Below, one piece after another: positions 9,200 to 18,099 of a DNA stretch of 64,000 bases. This stretch comes from an uncultured Bacilli bacterium. GTDB taxonomy: Bacteria > Bacillota_I > Bacilli_A > RF39 > UBA660. The translations under genes were made by a program, and so were the position numbers. Every line of letters starts with the position of its first letter. The stretch's first letter is position 1. The notes below the pieces were generated by a model. That model was not told the origin of the DNA. It made no database searches and saw only the letters and a list, made by a program, of their open reading frames with translations. Location: the NCBI GenBank assembly GCA_934131175.1, contig CAKOZD010000001.1, positions 151,381 to 215,380 on the forward strand. Reading direction: 5' to 3'.

Positions 9200-9697
9200 T
9201 TGAATAGTGAGAGACTATTTTTAGTAGATCCATATGACGAAGATCATATGAAATTAGTAGAAGATTTTGAAAAAGAAAATGAAATTCATACTATGACTGT
9301 AGAAAATGCAAAGAAAATACAACAAGTACCAAGAGAAGAATATGAACAACATAAAAAACTTGCTAACGAAGTAAGAGAATCATTATTTTTAGAATCTTCC
9401 TCTAAAATAAAGGATATATGTTATATTGAAGGGGAAAGAGATATAAAAACATGTAATATCTCTTTTGCTCCAATAAAAACAAAATTAAAAAATAGAAGAT
9501 TAATTTCACTTGCTACAGATTATTCAATTCATACACTAGGAATGAAAGAAATATTTATAAAAACATCATCAAGTGACAGAAATATGATAGAAAATCTGGA
9601 AGCAAAAGGCTTTGAAAGTCTAGGTGAAGAAAATGGAAATGTTATATATTTAAAAGAAACAGAAGATACTTTAAATAACCAAAGGAAACTAGCATGA
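9200..9697 (+). CDS. GNAT-like N-acetyltransferase domain protein
   Basis: A 165-residue soluble protein. The middle (KNRRLISLATDYSI, then KEIFIKTSSSDRNMIENLEAKGFESLGE) resembles the last strands and helices of a GNAT acetyltransferase, where an A/G-helix is followed by a NxxAxxxLEKxGF-type block. The classical Q/RxxGxG/A loop is not clear, so this may be a degenerate or cofactor-free member. The start is uncertain: GTG 9191 is part of AGGTGAGAAGG, so TTG 9200 is preferred. It sits between pgk and a membrane protein in one operon. Confidence 0.5.
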   Translation: MNSERLFLVDPYDEDHMKLVEDFEKENEIHTMTVENAKKIQQVPREEYEQHKKLANEVRESLFLESSSKIKDICYIEGERDIKTCNISFAPIKTKLKNRRLISLATDYSIHTLGMKEIFIKTSSSDRNMIENLEAKGFESLGEENGNVIYLKETEDTLNNQRKLA

Positions 9698-10692
9698 ATA
9701 TATTAAAAGGAATAAAAAAGAATACAATAGTTTTATTGTTGATTACAATAATTGTATTATACGTAATACTAAAAGATGATTGGCCAAATATAGCAAAAGC
9801 TCTAACAACAATGGATGTAAAATATTTACTATTAGCAATTATAGTATTTTTAATATCTGTTTCATTAAAGGGAATAGCCAATTACTTAATAGTAAATGAT
9901 AAGAAAAAAATCACTGTAAGAGAAGCAATTAAACATAATTTAATAACACAATTTTTTAATGGAATTACACCATTCTCAACAGGTGGACAACCTATGGAAA
10001 TATATATGCTTACAGAACATAATATTTCATTACCAAAAGCCACAAACTATACAGTTCAAAGTTTTATCTTTTATCAAATCGCCTTAGTAATATGTGGAGC
10101 ACTTGCTGTGACATATAACTTTATATTTAAAATATTTCCTAAAGTAACATTCTTAAAGTACTTAGTATTATTGGGGTTTGCCATAAACATATTTGTAGTA
10201 GTAATATTACTTTTAATAGCAAATTCAAAAAAAACAACACAAAAGTTAAGCAATCTATGCAAGAAAGCTTGCAAAAAATTAAAGATAAATGGAAAAGATG
10301 AAGAAATAGAAACTAAATTTGATGATTTATATAATGGATTTAAAGAATTATCAAAAAATAAAAAGTTATCAATAATTGGTATTTTCTTAAATATTTTAAG
10401 TTTAGGATTTTTATATTTAATACCTTTATTTGTTTTATTTAGTATGGGTGACTTTACAAGTCTAAATGTTGCAGACACAATAACTGCATCAGCATATATC
10501 TATTTAATTGGAGCATTTGTTCCAATTCCAGGAGCAAGTGGTGGTATAGAATATGGGTTTACTCAATTTTATGGTAATTTTATAAAAGCTGGAACATTAT
10601 CTGCAGTTTTATTAATTTGGCGCTTTATAACATATTATTTAGGTGTTATAATAGGTGCATTAATTTTCAGTTTAGAAAAGAAGGTGAAATAA
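9694..10692 (+). CDS. Lysylphosphatidylglycerol synthase TM-region / flippase-like membrane protein
   Basis: A 332-residue polytopic membrane protein of the UPF0104/LPG_synthase_TM family. The signatures are FFNGITPFSTGGQPMEIYML near residue 90 and the C-terminal FVPIPGASGGIEYGFTQFY. It lacks the soluble lysyl-transferase domain of MprF, so it probably acts as a lipid or lipid-linked flippase rather than as a lysyl-PG synthase. It overlaps the upstream gene by four bases (ATGA) and the downstream glycosyltransferase by one base (TAATG), which suggests a shared role in membrane glycolipid handling. Confidence 0.75.
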   Translation: MNILKGIKKNTIVLLLITIIVLYVILKDDWPNIAKALTTMDVKYLLLAIIVFLISVSLKGIANYLIVNDKKKITVREAIKHNLITQFFNGITPFSTGGQPMEIYMLTEHNISLPKATNYTVQSFIFYQIALVICGALAVTYNFIFKIFPKVTFLKYLVLLGFAINIFVVVILLLIANSKKTTQKLSNLCKKACKKLKINGKDEEIETKFDDLYNGFKELSKNKKLSIIGIFLNILSLGFLYLIPLFVLFSMGDFTSLNVADTITASAYIYLIGAFVPIPGASGGIEYGFTQFYGNFIKAGTLSAVLLIWRFITYYLGVIIGALIFSLEKKVK

Positions 10693-11927
10693 TGCGTATA
10701 GGTATATTTTCAGAAACATATACCCCATATATTAGCGGTTTAGTTACAAGTGAAGTTATGCTAAAAAAAGCTTTAGAAAAACAAGGACATGAGGTATATG
10801 TAGTAACTGCTAACATTGAAAGTTTTAAATATGAATATGATGAAAAAGAAAGAGTATTAAAAATACCAGGACTACCAACAGGAATATATGATTCAAGATT
10901 AACTAGTATTTATCCTGTAAAAGCAGTAAAAAAAATAAAAAGTTGGAATTTAGATGTTATACATTCACAAACAGAGTTTGCAATAGGAACATTTGCAAGA
11001 TTAATTGCTAAACAATATAATATTCCATTAGTTCATACATACCATACAATGTATGAAGATTATATTCATTACATAACAAAAGGTTATTTCCAAAAATCAA
11101 GTAAAAAATTATTAGAATACTTTACAAAATTTTATTGTGATACAACAGCAACAGAATTAATTGTCCCAACAACAAAAACTTATAAATTGTTTACAGAAAA
11201 GTATAAGTTTGAAAAGAACATTCATATAATTCCAACAGGAATAGAAGTTGAAAGATTCTTTAAAGAAAACATAAAAGAAGATGATGTAAATGATTTAAGA
11301 AATCGTCTAAAGTTAAATAAAAAGGATTTTATAATATTATTTGTTGGAAGATTAGCAGAAGAAAAAAATGTTGAATTTTTAATTTATGCGCAACAAGTAT
11401 TAGTAAAAAAATCAAAAAATATAAAGTTAATAATTGTAGGTGATGGTCCTGATAAAGAAAAATATGAGAAGTTAAGTAATAAACTTGGATTATCAGATAA
11501 TATTATTTTTACAGGAAAAGCTGCTTGGGATGATATGCCATACTACTATCATATATCAAATGTATTTGCTACAGCATCAAAAACCGAAACACAAGGTCTA
11601 ACAATAATAGAAGCAATGGCCTCAAATGTTGTACCTGTTTGTATGAAAGATGAAGCATTCCAAAGTATGGTAACAGAAGAATTAAATGGTCTATTCTTTG
11701 AAACAAAAGAAGAATATGAAAAACAAATTATTAGATTATATGAACATCCAAAAGAACTACAAAGATTTGATAAGCAAGCAAGAATTCAAGCAGAACATTA
11801 TAGTTCTAAGAATTATGCTGATAGAGTTCTAGAAGTATACAATAGAGCAATCAAAGAAAAACAAGAAGAAAATAGATTTGGATTCTTCTCAAAAATATAT
11901 AAAAGTATTAAAGAGAGGTTTAAATGA
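10692..11927 (+). CDS. GT4-family glycosyltransferase, diacylglycerol glucosyltransferase-like
   Basis: A 411-residue retaining glycosyltransferase with GT-B fold. The N-terminus (RIGIFSETYTPYISGLVTS) and the segment LVHTYHTMYEDYIHY are typical of bacterial diacylglycerol alpha-glucosyltransferases such as Acholeplasma alMGS; the donor domain has LFVGRLAEEKNVE and the EX7E motif ETQGLTIIEA. Likely job: making monoglucosyl-diacylglycerol as a membrane lipid or lipoteichoic anchor. Start ATG 10692 is used rather than an earlier in-frame codon because it has AAGGTGAA upstream and matches the family N-terminus. The end overlaps tpiA by four bases. Confidence 0.8.
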   Translation: MRIGIFSETYTPYISGLVTSEVMLKKALEKQGHEVYVVTANIESFKYEYDEKERVLKIPGLPTGIYDSRLTSIYPVKAVKKIKSWNLDVIHSQTEFAIGTFARLIAKQYNIPLVHTYHTMYEDYIHYITKGYFQKSSKKLLEYFTKFYCDTTATELIVPTTKTYKLFTEKYKFEKNIHIIPTGIEVERFFKENIKEDDVNDLRNRLKLNKKDFIILFVGRLAEEKNVEFLIYAQQVLVKKSKNIKLIIVGDGPDKEKYEKLSNKLGLSDNIIFTGKAAWDDMPYYYHISNVFATASKTETQGLTIIEAMASNVVPVCMKDEAFQSMVTEELNGLFFETKEEYEKQIIRLYEHPKELQRFDKQARIQAEHYSSKNYADRVLEVYNRAIKEKQEENRFGFFSKIYKSIKERFK

Positions 11928-12628
11928 TAATAGCATTAAATAACAAGTCAAATTTAGAAAAAGATAGATTTATAGAATATCAAAAAGAACTTTCAACAAT
12001 AAATACATTTAATAAAATGATTTTGTGTCCCACTTTTTTGAATATAAGTAATTATAATTTAAATAATTTTTCATTAGGTGCTCAGAATGTAAGTATTAAT
12101 GGTAATGGAGCATATACTGGTGAAATATCAGCAAGTCAATTAAAATCATTTGGTGTAGAATATACAATAGTAGGACATAGTGAAAGAAGACAATATCAAA
12201 AAGAGTCAAATGACGAAATAAATAAAAAAGTAAATAACTTATTAGAAAATGGTATTATTCCAATATTATGTATTGGAGAAACAAGAGAAGAAAGAGTATC
12301 TGGAAAAGTTAAAGAAGTATTAATTAAAGAATTATTAGCGGCAGTTGAAAATATCAATGATGAAGATAAAGAAAAAATAATTATTGCATATGAGCCAATT
12401 TGGGCAATTGGAACAGGTATAATTCCAACTAATAGTGAAATAGAAGAAGTTTTTCAATTAATAAAAAAGAATTTTCCCAAAAATAAGGTACTTTATGGCG
12501 GAAGCGCAAATGAAAAAAACATAGATGTTTTAAACCAGTGCAAAATAATAGATGGTTATCTATTAGGTGGAATAAGTCTAAAACCAGATAAATTAAAAAT
12601 ATTTCTTTCAAAACTAGAAAATAGGTAA
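11924..12628 (+). CDS. tpiA: Triosephosphate isomerase, short divergent form
   Basis: Interconverts dihydroxyacetone phosphate and glyceraldehyde-3-phosphate. At 234 residues it is about 15 shorter than usual. Catalytic His is in VGHSERR and catalytic Glu in AYEPIWAIGTG; the phosphate-binding YGGSAN and LLGGISLKP are present. The N-terminal NWKMN motif is changed to NNKSN, keeping the asparagine and the catalytic lysine but not the tryptophan. It is translationally coupled to the glycosyltransferase and closes the pgk operon. Confidence 0.93.
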   Translation: MIIALNNKSNLEKDRFIEYQKELSTINTFNKMILCPTFLNISNYNLNNFSLGAQNVSINGNGAYTGEISASQLKSFGVEYTIVGHSERRQYQKESNDEINKKVNNLLENGIIPILCIGETREERVSGKVKEVLIKELLAAVENINDEDKEKIIIAYEPIWAIGTGIIPTNSEIEEVFQLIKKNFPKNKVLYGGSANEKNIDVLNQCKIIDGYLLGGISLKPDKLKIFLSKLENR

Positions 12629-12663
12629 GTTTTAATAATCGACAAAACTTGTCTATTTTTTTT
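12620..12663 (+). terminator. Strong intrinsic terminator after tpiA
   Basis: Fourteen-base stem (12620-12633 with 12644-12657, two G-U pairs) and a 10-base loop, followed by eight T. The tpiA stop codon lies inside the 5' arm. Confidence 0.9.
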
Positions 12664-12664
12664 C

Positions 12665-12693
12665 TTTATCTTTTTAATTCGATAGTATATAAT
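12665..12693 (+). promoter_or_regulatory. Possible promoter of spo0A
   Basis: TATAAT at 12688-12693, with a poor -35 (TTTATC) 17 bases upstream. No clear sigma-H-type promoter or Spo0A box was seen. Confidence 0.4.
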
Positions 12694-12729
12694 TAAGGTA
12701 CGTGGTAAAGAGAATAAAGAGGAGAAATT

Positions 12730-13506
12730 ATGAATAAAATAAAATTATTAATTATTGATGATAATAAAAATTTAGTAGATATGATAAGAGAGTACTTTAA
12801 AGATAATAAGAAAATCTCAGTTAATTATGTAGCAGAAGATGGAAAGTATGGAATAGATATTATTGATAAACATTCTGATAATATAGATATAATCTTACTA
12901 GATTTAGTAATGCCAAGAGTAGATGGGGTTGAAGTTTTAGAATATCTTAAGAAAAATAATATAAATAAAAAAATTATTGTTCTTACATCATATAATACAC
13001 AAGAAATGATTAGAAAAGTATCTGAACTTGGAGCTTGCTACTATATGTTGAAGCCATTTGAATTAAGTCATCTAAAAGCAAAAATAGAAAGTGTATATGC
13101 AAGTTATAGTAATCCAAATGAAAGTGTTGACCTGTTTCAAAACAATTTACAAATCTCAATTTCAAAAACACTTCATGAACTTGGAGTACCATCACATGTT
13201 AAAGGATATCAATACATTAGAGAAGGAATAACACTAGTATTTAAAAATCCAGAATATATAGGTGGAATCACAAAAGAGTTATATCCAGCGATTGCAAAAA
13301 CATTTGATTCAACTGCATCACGTGTAGAAAGAGCAATTAGACATGCAATTGACATTAGTTGGACAAGAGCTAATTGGGATTACATGGTAGAATTATTTGG
13401 ATACACAATAGACATAGAAGGAGCAAAACCAACTAATTCAGAGTTTATAGTAACAATAGCAGACAAACTAAGATTAGAATATAACACTCCAATAAGACAA
13501 TCATAA
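12730..13506 (+). CDS. spo0A: Spo0A sporulation response regulator
   Basis: Master response regulator of sporulation entry. The N-terminal receiver has the acidic pair Asp10-Asp11, phospho-acceptor Asp58 in LLDLVMP, Thr86 and Lys108 (MLKPF). The C-terminal Spo0A-type DNA-binding domain is clear: LHELGVPSHVKGYQYIREGI, then the recognition-helix region STASRVERAIRHAI and the family hallmark KPTNSEFI with ADKLRLE. Length 258 is normal. It is monocistronic with its own terminator; spoIVB and recN, often its neighbours, are absent. Confidence 0.96.
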   Translation: MNKIKLLIIDDNKNLVDMIREYFKDNKKISVNYVAEDGKYGIDIIDKHSDNIDIILLDLVMPRVDGVEVLEYLKKNNINKKIIVLTSYNTQEMIRKVSELGACYYMLKPFELSHLKAKIESVYASYSNPNESVDLFQNNLQISISKTLHELGVPSHVKGYQYIREGITLVFKNPEYIGGITKELYPAIAKTFDSTASRVERAIRHAIDISWTRANWDYMVELFGYTIDIEGAKPTNSEFIVTIADKLRLEYNTPIRQS

Positions 13507-13528
13507 AGGCTAGAAATAGTCTTTTTTT
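13507..13528 (+). terminator. Intrinsic terminator after spo0A
   Basis: Six-base stem AGGCTA / TAGTCT (one G-U) closed by a GAAA tetraloop and followed by seven T; it starts directly after the stop codon. Confidence 0.85.
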
Positions 13529-13530
13529 AT

Positions 13531-13560
13531 TTGACAAATATATTATAAAAAATGTATACT
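13531..13560 (+). promoter_or_regulatory. Promoter of the AAA ATPase gene
   Basis: Consensus TTGACA (13531-13536), 18-base spacer, TATACT (13555-13560) preceded by TG. Confidence 0.7.
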
Positions 13561-13593
13561 TAATTTATGAAATATGTGAGGTGAATACAGTAA

Positions 13594-14871
13594 ATGGAAC
13601 GAAAAATCGAGAAATTTTTAAAAAAATGGAAAGATGATCCGATGAAAAAACCATTAATTTTATTTGGTTCAAAACAAATAGGAAAGACATTTTCTGTACT
13701 TGACTTTGGAAAAAAAGAATATAAAAATATGATTTATTTTAATACTGATAATAATAAAGAAATTATAAATCTATTTACAAAGGAAAAATCAACAGAAAAA
13801 TTAATCTTAAATCTTTCATTAATATCAGGAGAGACAATTTTAAAAGAGGATACATTAGTAATTTTAGATAATCTTACAAATAATGAAATTGCAAAAGGAT
13901 TAAAAATCTTTGGAAGTGAACATAGTAAATATAATATAATTGCTATTACTTCAAGAAAAGAAAAAATAAATGAATTTAAAGCCGAAGAGTTACAATTTAA
14001 AAGTATGAATGAAATGGACTTTGAAGAATTTTTATGGGCACATGACGAAAAGAATCTTGCGGAACTAATTAAAGAATCATTCAACAAAAGAAAGACTTGC
14101 TCTTTTCATAAAGTTGCATTAGATTTATTTCAAGAATATTTAGTATCAGGTGGACTTCCAGAAGTGGTAAAAGCATCTATTGCAGGAGCAACTGAGTATG
14201 AATTAGACGCAATAAAGCAAAAGATAATAGATGTGTATAAAAAAGAAGTTGCACTAAATAATACATTAATCGATATTCCAAGAGGAATAGAAGTAATAGA
14301 TTCATTACCTGAACAATTGAAAAAAGAAAATAAAAAATTTCAATACGGTGTAATTGGTGCAGGAAAAAGAGCTAAAGAATATGAAAGTTCAATTAACTAC
14401 TTAGTAAATAATCAACTAGTGTATAGAAGTTATAAGGCAAAAGATATAAAGGGTGTATTAAGTAGTTGCAAAGACTTAGATAGTTTTAAATTATACGCAA
14501 TAGATGAAGGATTACTTTATACTATGCTTCACTTAAACTATAAACAATTTGCATCAAATGAGAGTATAAAAGAAGTGTTATACGAAAATCATATTGCAAA
14601 AACATTATCAGATAATGGTTTCGGTCTATATTACTATCAATCAGAAGGAAAAGCCGAAGTAAATTTTGTTGTTCAAAATAGAATGGGACAAATAATACCA
14701 ATAGAATTAACAACAAAATCAAATTCAAAAGCAAAGTCATTATCAGTTTTTATGAAAAAATTTACAGTTAAAGAAGGATATAGGATTACTGAAAATAATT
14801 TTCAAACAAAAAAAGATATTAGATATATACCAGTTTATGCAACATTCTGCATAGATAATTTTACAGTTTAA
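13594..14871 (+). CDS. AAA_14/DUF4143-type ATPase
   Basis: A 425-residue member of the widespread prokaryotic ATPase family with an N-terminal AAA_14 domain (Walker A GSKQIGKT at residues 25-32, Walker B LVILDNL) and a C-terminal DUF4143 domain. DUF4143 normally ends in a PD-(D/E)XK-like core of the form EVDF...IEVK. Here it reads AEVNFVV...IPIELTT, so the aspartate is Asn and the lysine is Thr, suggesting loss of nuclease activity. The Walker B acid pair is also weak (D then N). Function of the family is poorly defined. It is monocistronic. Confidence 0.7.
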   Translation: MERKIEKFLKKWKDDPMKKPLILFGSKQIGKTFSVLDFGKKEYKNMIYFNTDNNKEIINLFTKEKSTEKLILNLSLISGETILKEDTLVILDNLTNNEIAKGLKIFGSEHSKYNIIAITSRKEKINEFKAEELQFKSMNEMDFEEFLWAHDEKNLAELIKESFNKRKTCSFHKVALDLFQEYLVSGGLPEVVKASIAGATEYELDAIKQKIIDVYKKEVALNNTLIDIPRGIEVIDSLPEQLKKENKKFQYGVIGAGKRAKEYESSINYLVNNQLVYRSYKAKDIKGVLSSCKDLDSFKLYAIDEGLLYTMLHLNYKQFASNESIKEVLYENHIAKTLSDNGFGLYYYQSEGKAEVNFVVQNRMGQIIPIELTTKSNSKAKSLSVFMKKFTVKEGYRITENNFQTKKDIRYIPVYATFCIDNFTV

Positions 14872-14894
14872 ACGTTAAAATATAACGTTTTTTC
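14870..14894 (+). terminator. Intrinsic terminator after the AAA ATPase gene
   Basis: Perfect 8-base stem AAACGTTA / TAACGTTT with loop AAATA, then T-rich sequence. It begins at the stop codon. Confidence 0.85.
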
Positions 14895-14916
14895 TTTTAT
14901 CTTTTTTTTTAAGTAG

Positions 14917-14922
14917 TATAAT
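14917..14922 (+). promoter_or_regulatory. -10 element of the Y-family polymerase gene
   Basis: TATAAT 18 bases before the GTG start; no convincing -35. No LexA-type operator was recognised. Confidence 0.4.
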
Positions 14923-14940
14923 ATAGGCGAGGTGAGAATA

Positions 14941-16152
14941 GTGGCAGAAAGAATAATTTTTCATATAGATGTAAATAACGCATTTCTTTCTTGGACTGCT
15001 GTTCAATTACTTGATGAAGGATATAATGTTGATATAAGAAAAATTCCTGCTATTATTGCAGGAGATGAAAGCAAAAGACACGGAATAGTACTAGCAAAAA
15101 GTCCAATTGCAAAAAAATATGGAATTGTAACTGCAGAAACCATTTATCAAGCTAAAATGAAATGCCCTAATTTAAAAATATTTAGTCCAAATCATGAAAT
15201 ATATCAAAGAAAATCAAAGCAACTAATGAGCTATCTAAAAGCATTTACTCCAATTATGGAACAGTTCTCAATTGATGAATGTTTCCTAGATATGACAGGA
15301 ACAAAGTATTTATATGACAATTACCTAGAATTAGCATACAAAATAAAAGATGAAATAAAAGAAAAATTTGGGTTTACTGTAAATGTTGGAATTGGAAATA
15401 ACAAGTTATGTGCAAAAATGGCAAGTGACTTTGAAAAACCAGATAAAGTACATACACTGTTAAAAAATGAAATAAAAGAAAAATTATGGCCATTACCAGT
15501 AAATGATTTATTCATGTGTGGAAAGAAAACATCCATAGAACTAAATAAAATGAATATATATACAATTAAAGATTTAGCAGAATATGATTTTCAAAAATTA
15601 GAAAAAAAATTTAAGAGCCAAGCAAAATATTTAAAACAAGCTGCTTGGGGAATTGATGAGTCAAAAGTAGAAGAAAGAAAAGACAAACGCCAAAGTATAA
15701 GTACAACAAAAACCCTTCCCCATGATGAAGAAAATAGAGAAAAATTAAAAGAAGTACTTTTTATGCAAACTGAAGATGTCTGCAGAAAATTAAGAGAAAA
15801 AAAATTATATGCATCAACTATAGCTATTATATATAAGGATAAATATTTTAAATCAATAACTGTTCAAGAACAACTAGAAAACGCAACAGATAATACCAAA
15901 GAGATTTTAAAAAAAATTAATAGTTTGTTTGAAAAAAGTTACAATAATATTCCAATTAGATTAATAGGAGTTAGACTTGCCAATTTAACAAAATATAAAA
16001 ATACACAAGTATCTTTATTTGATACAGAAATTTATGATAACTCTAAAGAAGAAAGCATCCAAAAGACTGTAGATAAAATAAATAAAAAGTTCGGTTCAAG
16101 TTTAATTATGCCGGCTTCTATAAAAAAATTACAAAAAAATGAAGAAATATAA
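14941..16152 (+). CDS. dinB: Y-family DNA polymerase (DinB/UmuC-like)
   Basis: Translesion polymerase of 403 residues. The palm motif is FHIDVNNAFLSW, with the first catalytic Asp and a Phe at the steric-gate position; the second acidic pair is in FSIDECFLDMTG. A little-finger domain follows, and near the C-terminus QVSLFD matches a sliding-clamp-binding motif. The NAFLSW form is that of a second DinB-like group common in Firmicutes rather than of classical Pol IV. Start is GTG 14941, six bases after AGGTGAG; the earlier in-frame GTG 14932 is inside that site. Confidence 0.88.
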   Translation: MAERIIFHIDVNNAFLSWTAVQLLDEGYNVDIRKIPAIIAGDESKRHGIVLAKSPIAKKYGIVTAETIYQAKMKCPNLKIFSPNHEIYQRKSKQLMSYLKAFTPIMEQFSIDECFLDMTGTKYLYDNYLELAYKIKDEIKEKFGFTVNVGIGNNKLCAKMASDFEKPDKVHTLLKNEIKEKLWPLPVNDLFMCGKKTSIELNKMNIYTIKDLAEYDFQKLEKKFKSQAKYLKQAAWGIDESKVEERKDKRQSISTTKTLPHDEENREKLKEVLFMQTEDVCRKLREKKLYASTIAIIYKDKYFKSITVQEQLENATDNTKEILKKINSLFEKSYNNIPIRLIGVRLANLTKYKNTQVSLFDTEIYDNSKEESIQKTVDKINKKFGSSLIMPASIKKLQKNEEI

Positions 16153-16212
16153 TACAAATGTCGAAAAAAATAAAAAATTCTTTGAAAAATAAGAAAAAAA
16201 GTAAAAAAAGAC

Positions 16213-16241
16213 TTGCAAAAACAGGACTCATCCGTTATAAT
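16213..16241 (+). promoter_or_regulatory. Main promoter of the S10-spc-alpha ribosomal operon
   Basis: TTGCAA (16213-16218), 17-base spacer, TATAAT (16236-16241): one of the best promoters in the window. It predicts a start near 16248 and a leader of about 115 bases before rpsJ. Confidence 0.85.
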
Positions 16242-16247
16242 TTAATA

Positions 16248-16363
16248 CGTGTGACTGCTTAGATGTGCGAGGTTGCTGATACACCAGGTTAAGTTGATAA
16301 TTGGTTATTGGGTTATTCGTACGGAGCAAGTCTATACTAGATATAGGCGAGAGGAGGATTTTA
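16248..16363 (+). ncRNA. Structured leader of rpsJ (S10-operon leader candidate)
   Basis: The untranslated leader is more GC-rich than neighbouring intergenic DNA. Just before the ribosome-binding site it folds a 7-base hairpin (GTCTATA 16330-16336 with TATAGGC 16342-16348, loop CTAGA). An upstream part (CCAGGTTA with TAATTGG) can also pair. Leaders with a very similar last hairpin occur before rpsJ in other Bacilli and are thought to mediate ribosomal-protein feedback; the ligand here is inferred, not shown. Confidence 0.6.
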
Positions 16364-16675
16364 ATGTCAACAGAAAAAATTCGTATAAGAATTAAAGCAT
16401 ATGATCACAGAATTCTTGATAATGCTGCTAAGAAAATTGTTGAAACAGTAAGAAGATCTGGTGGAGAAATCTCTGGTCCAGTACCACTTCCAACTGAAGT
16501 TGAAAAATTCACAATTTTAAGAGCTGTACACAAATACAAAGATTCTCGTGAACAATTCGAGATGCGTACACACAAAAGACTTATTGATATCAAAAATCCA
16601 AGCAAGGAAACTATTGATGCATTAGCTCATTTAGATTTACCAAGCGGTGTAGATATCGAAATCAAAACTAAATAA
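16364..16675 (+). CDS. rpsJ: 30S ribosomal protein S10
   Basis: First gene of the ribosomal supercluster. The 103-residue product begins [18 protein letters not shown] and contains [16 protein letters not shown] and the loop [12 protein letters not shown], all diagnostic of S10. Start is ATG 16364 behind GAGAGGAGG; an open frame further upstream runs through the structured leader and is not coding. Besides its 30S role S10 acts with NusB in antitermination. Confidence 0.97.
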   Translation: MSTEKIRIRIKAYDHRILDNAAKKIVETVRRSGGEISGPVPLPTEVEKFTILRAVHKYKDSREQFEMRTHKRLIDIKNPSKETIDALAHLDLPSGVDIEIKTK

Positions 16676-16689
16676 TGGAGGAAAAAGTA

Positions 16690-17409
16690 ATGAAAGGAAT
16701 CTTAGGTAAGAAAATCGGAATGACTCAAGTATTTACTAAAGAAGGTAAATTAATTCCGGTAACTGTTATTGAAGTTGAACCAAATGTTGTAACTCAAATT
16801 AAAACAGTTGAAAAAGATGGATATGATGCAATTCAACTTGGTACTCAAACAATTAGAGAAAAGTTAAGTAACAAGCCAGAATTAGGTCACGTAAAGAAAG
16901 CTAACACAACACCTAAGCGCTTCTTAAGAGAAATTAGAGGAGTTAATGTTAATGATTACACATTAGGTCAAACTATTGGTGTAGACATTTTCGAAGCAGG
17001 GGAAATTGTTGATGTTACTGGAACAAGTAAAGGTAAAGGTTTCCAAGGTGTTATTAAACGCCATAACCAATCAAGAGGTCCTATGGGACATGGTTCTCAA
17101 TACCATAGAGGTGTTGGTTCTCTAGGTACAATGTTACCAATGCACGTACTTAAAGGAAAGAAAATGCCTGGTCAAATGGGTAATGTTCAAAGAACAGTTC
17201 AAAATCTTGAAGTTGTATCAATCGATACAGAAAATAGCGTAATTTTAGTTAAGGGTAATGTTCCTGGTCCAAAAAAATCATTAGTAATGATTCGTACTGC
17301 AGTTAAAAAACCAACTGTAAAAAAAGAAGCTGCTAATTTAGTAAATTATGCTGAAAAAGCTGCTGAAGTTGCAGAAGAAACAACAACTGAAGAAACAACA
17401 GAAGAATAA
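16690..17409 (+). CDS. rplC: 50S ribosomal protein L3
   Basis: A 239-residue L3. Motifs: [14 protein letters not shown] at the start, [20 protein letters not shown] around the peptidyl-transferase extension, and [12 protein letters not shown] 16690 follows ATGGAGG; the in-frame ATG 16675 belongs to that ribosome-binding site. The C-terminus carries an extra acidic tail rich in Glu and Thr (about 25 residues) not seen in most L3 proteins. Confidence 0.97.
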   Translation: MKGILGKKIGMTQVFTKEGKLIPVTVIEVEPNVVTQIKTVEKDGYDAIQLGTQTIREKLSNKPELGHVKKANTTPKRFLREIRGVNVNDYTLGQTIGVDIFEAGEIVDVTGTSKGKGFQGVIKRHNQSRGPMGHGSQYHRGVGSLGTMLPMHVLKGKKMPGQMGNVQRTVQNLEVVSIDTENSVILVKGNVPGPKKSLVMIRTAVKKPTVKKEAANLVNYAEKAAEVAEETTTEETTEE

Positions 17410-17411
17410 AA

Positions 17412-17457
17412 TCATCACAGTTATATAATAAGGAAATAAAATTTTATAAAGTGATGA
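17412..17457 (+). other. Hairpin in the L3-L4 intergenic gap
   Basis: TCATCAC (17412-17418) pairs perfectly with GTGATGA (17451-17457), with an inner TTATA / TATAA pairing. It fills the 63-base gap before rplD, which is the longest gap in the first half of an otherwise tightly packed operon. It may be a processing site or a translational control element for rplD. There is no T-run, so it is not a terminator. Confidence 0.45.
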
Positions 17458-17472
17458 AAGGAGGAATCGTAG

Positions 17473-18099
17473 ATGAAGAAAGTAGAACTTTTAAATCTTA
17501 AAGGTGAAAAAGTAAAGGACATTAATTTAAATGAAGAAATATTTGGAATTACGCCAAACAAAAATGTTTTAACAGATGCAATTATTTTATCAATGGCATC
17601 ATTAAGACAAGGAACACATAAAACTAAAAATCGCTCAGAAGTTTCTGGTGGAGGAAGAAAACCATGGAGACAAAAAGGAACTGGACATGCACGTCAAGGT
17701 TCAATTAGAGCTGTACAATGGGTAGGTGGAGGAAATTACGGAACTCCAGTACCAAGAGATTATAGTAAAAAACAAAACCGTAAAGAAAGACAAATCGCTA
17801 TTAAATCAGCTTTAGCTGAAAAAGTTGCAAACAACGAATTATTAGTTTTAGAAAACTTAAATGTTGCAACTCCAAAAACTAAAGATATGATTAATGTTTT
17901 AGAAACATTAAAAATAGCTGATAAAAAAGTATTGTTAGTTGTAAAAGAATTTGATGAAAATTTAATTCTTGCATCAAGAAATTTAAAGAATTTAGTATTA
18001 ATTTTAGCAGATGAAATTAATGTATTAGATGTTGTAGGTACTGATGTAATGGTAGTTACAGAAGATGCCTTAAAATTTATCGAGGAGGTGCTTAAATAA
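17473..18099 (+). CDS. rplD: 50S ribosomal protein L4
   Basis: A 208-residue L4 with the long tunnel loop ([29 protein letters not shown] region, residues about 50-80) and the C-terminal Rossmann-like part ([19 protein letters not shown]). AAAGGAGG precedes the ATG. The end overlaps rplW by one base. Confidence 0.96.
   Translation: MKKVELLNLKGEKVKDINLNEEIFGITPNKNVLTDAIILSMASLRQGTHKTKNRSEVSGGGRKPWRQKGTGHARQGSIRAVQWVGGGNYGTPVPRDYSKKQNRKERQIAIKSALAEKVANNELLVLENLNVATPKTKDMINVLETLKIADKKVLLVVKEFDENLILASRNLKNLVLILADEINVLDVVGTDVMVVTEDALKFIEEVLK

Noticed and set aside
16153..16247. tRNA gene before the S10 operon
   Set aside because: No cloverleaf or T-loop GGTTCRA pattern could be formed; the sequence is promoter and leader. 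No tRNA or rRNA was seen anywhere in the window.
16301..16363. N-terminal extension of S10
   Set aside because: The extra residues come from reading through the structured leader and the ribosome-binding site.
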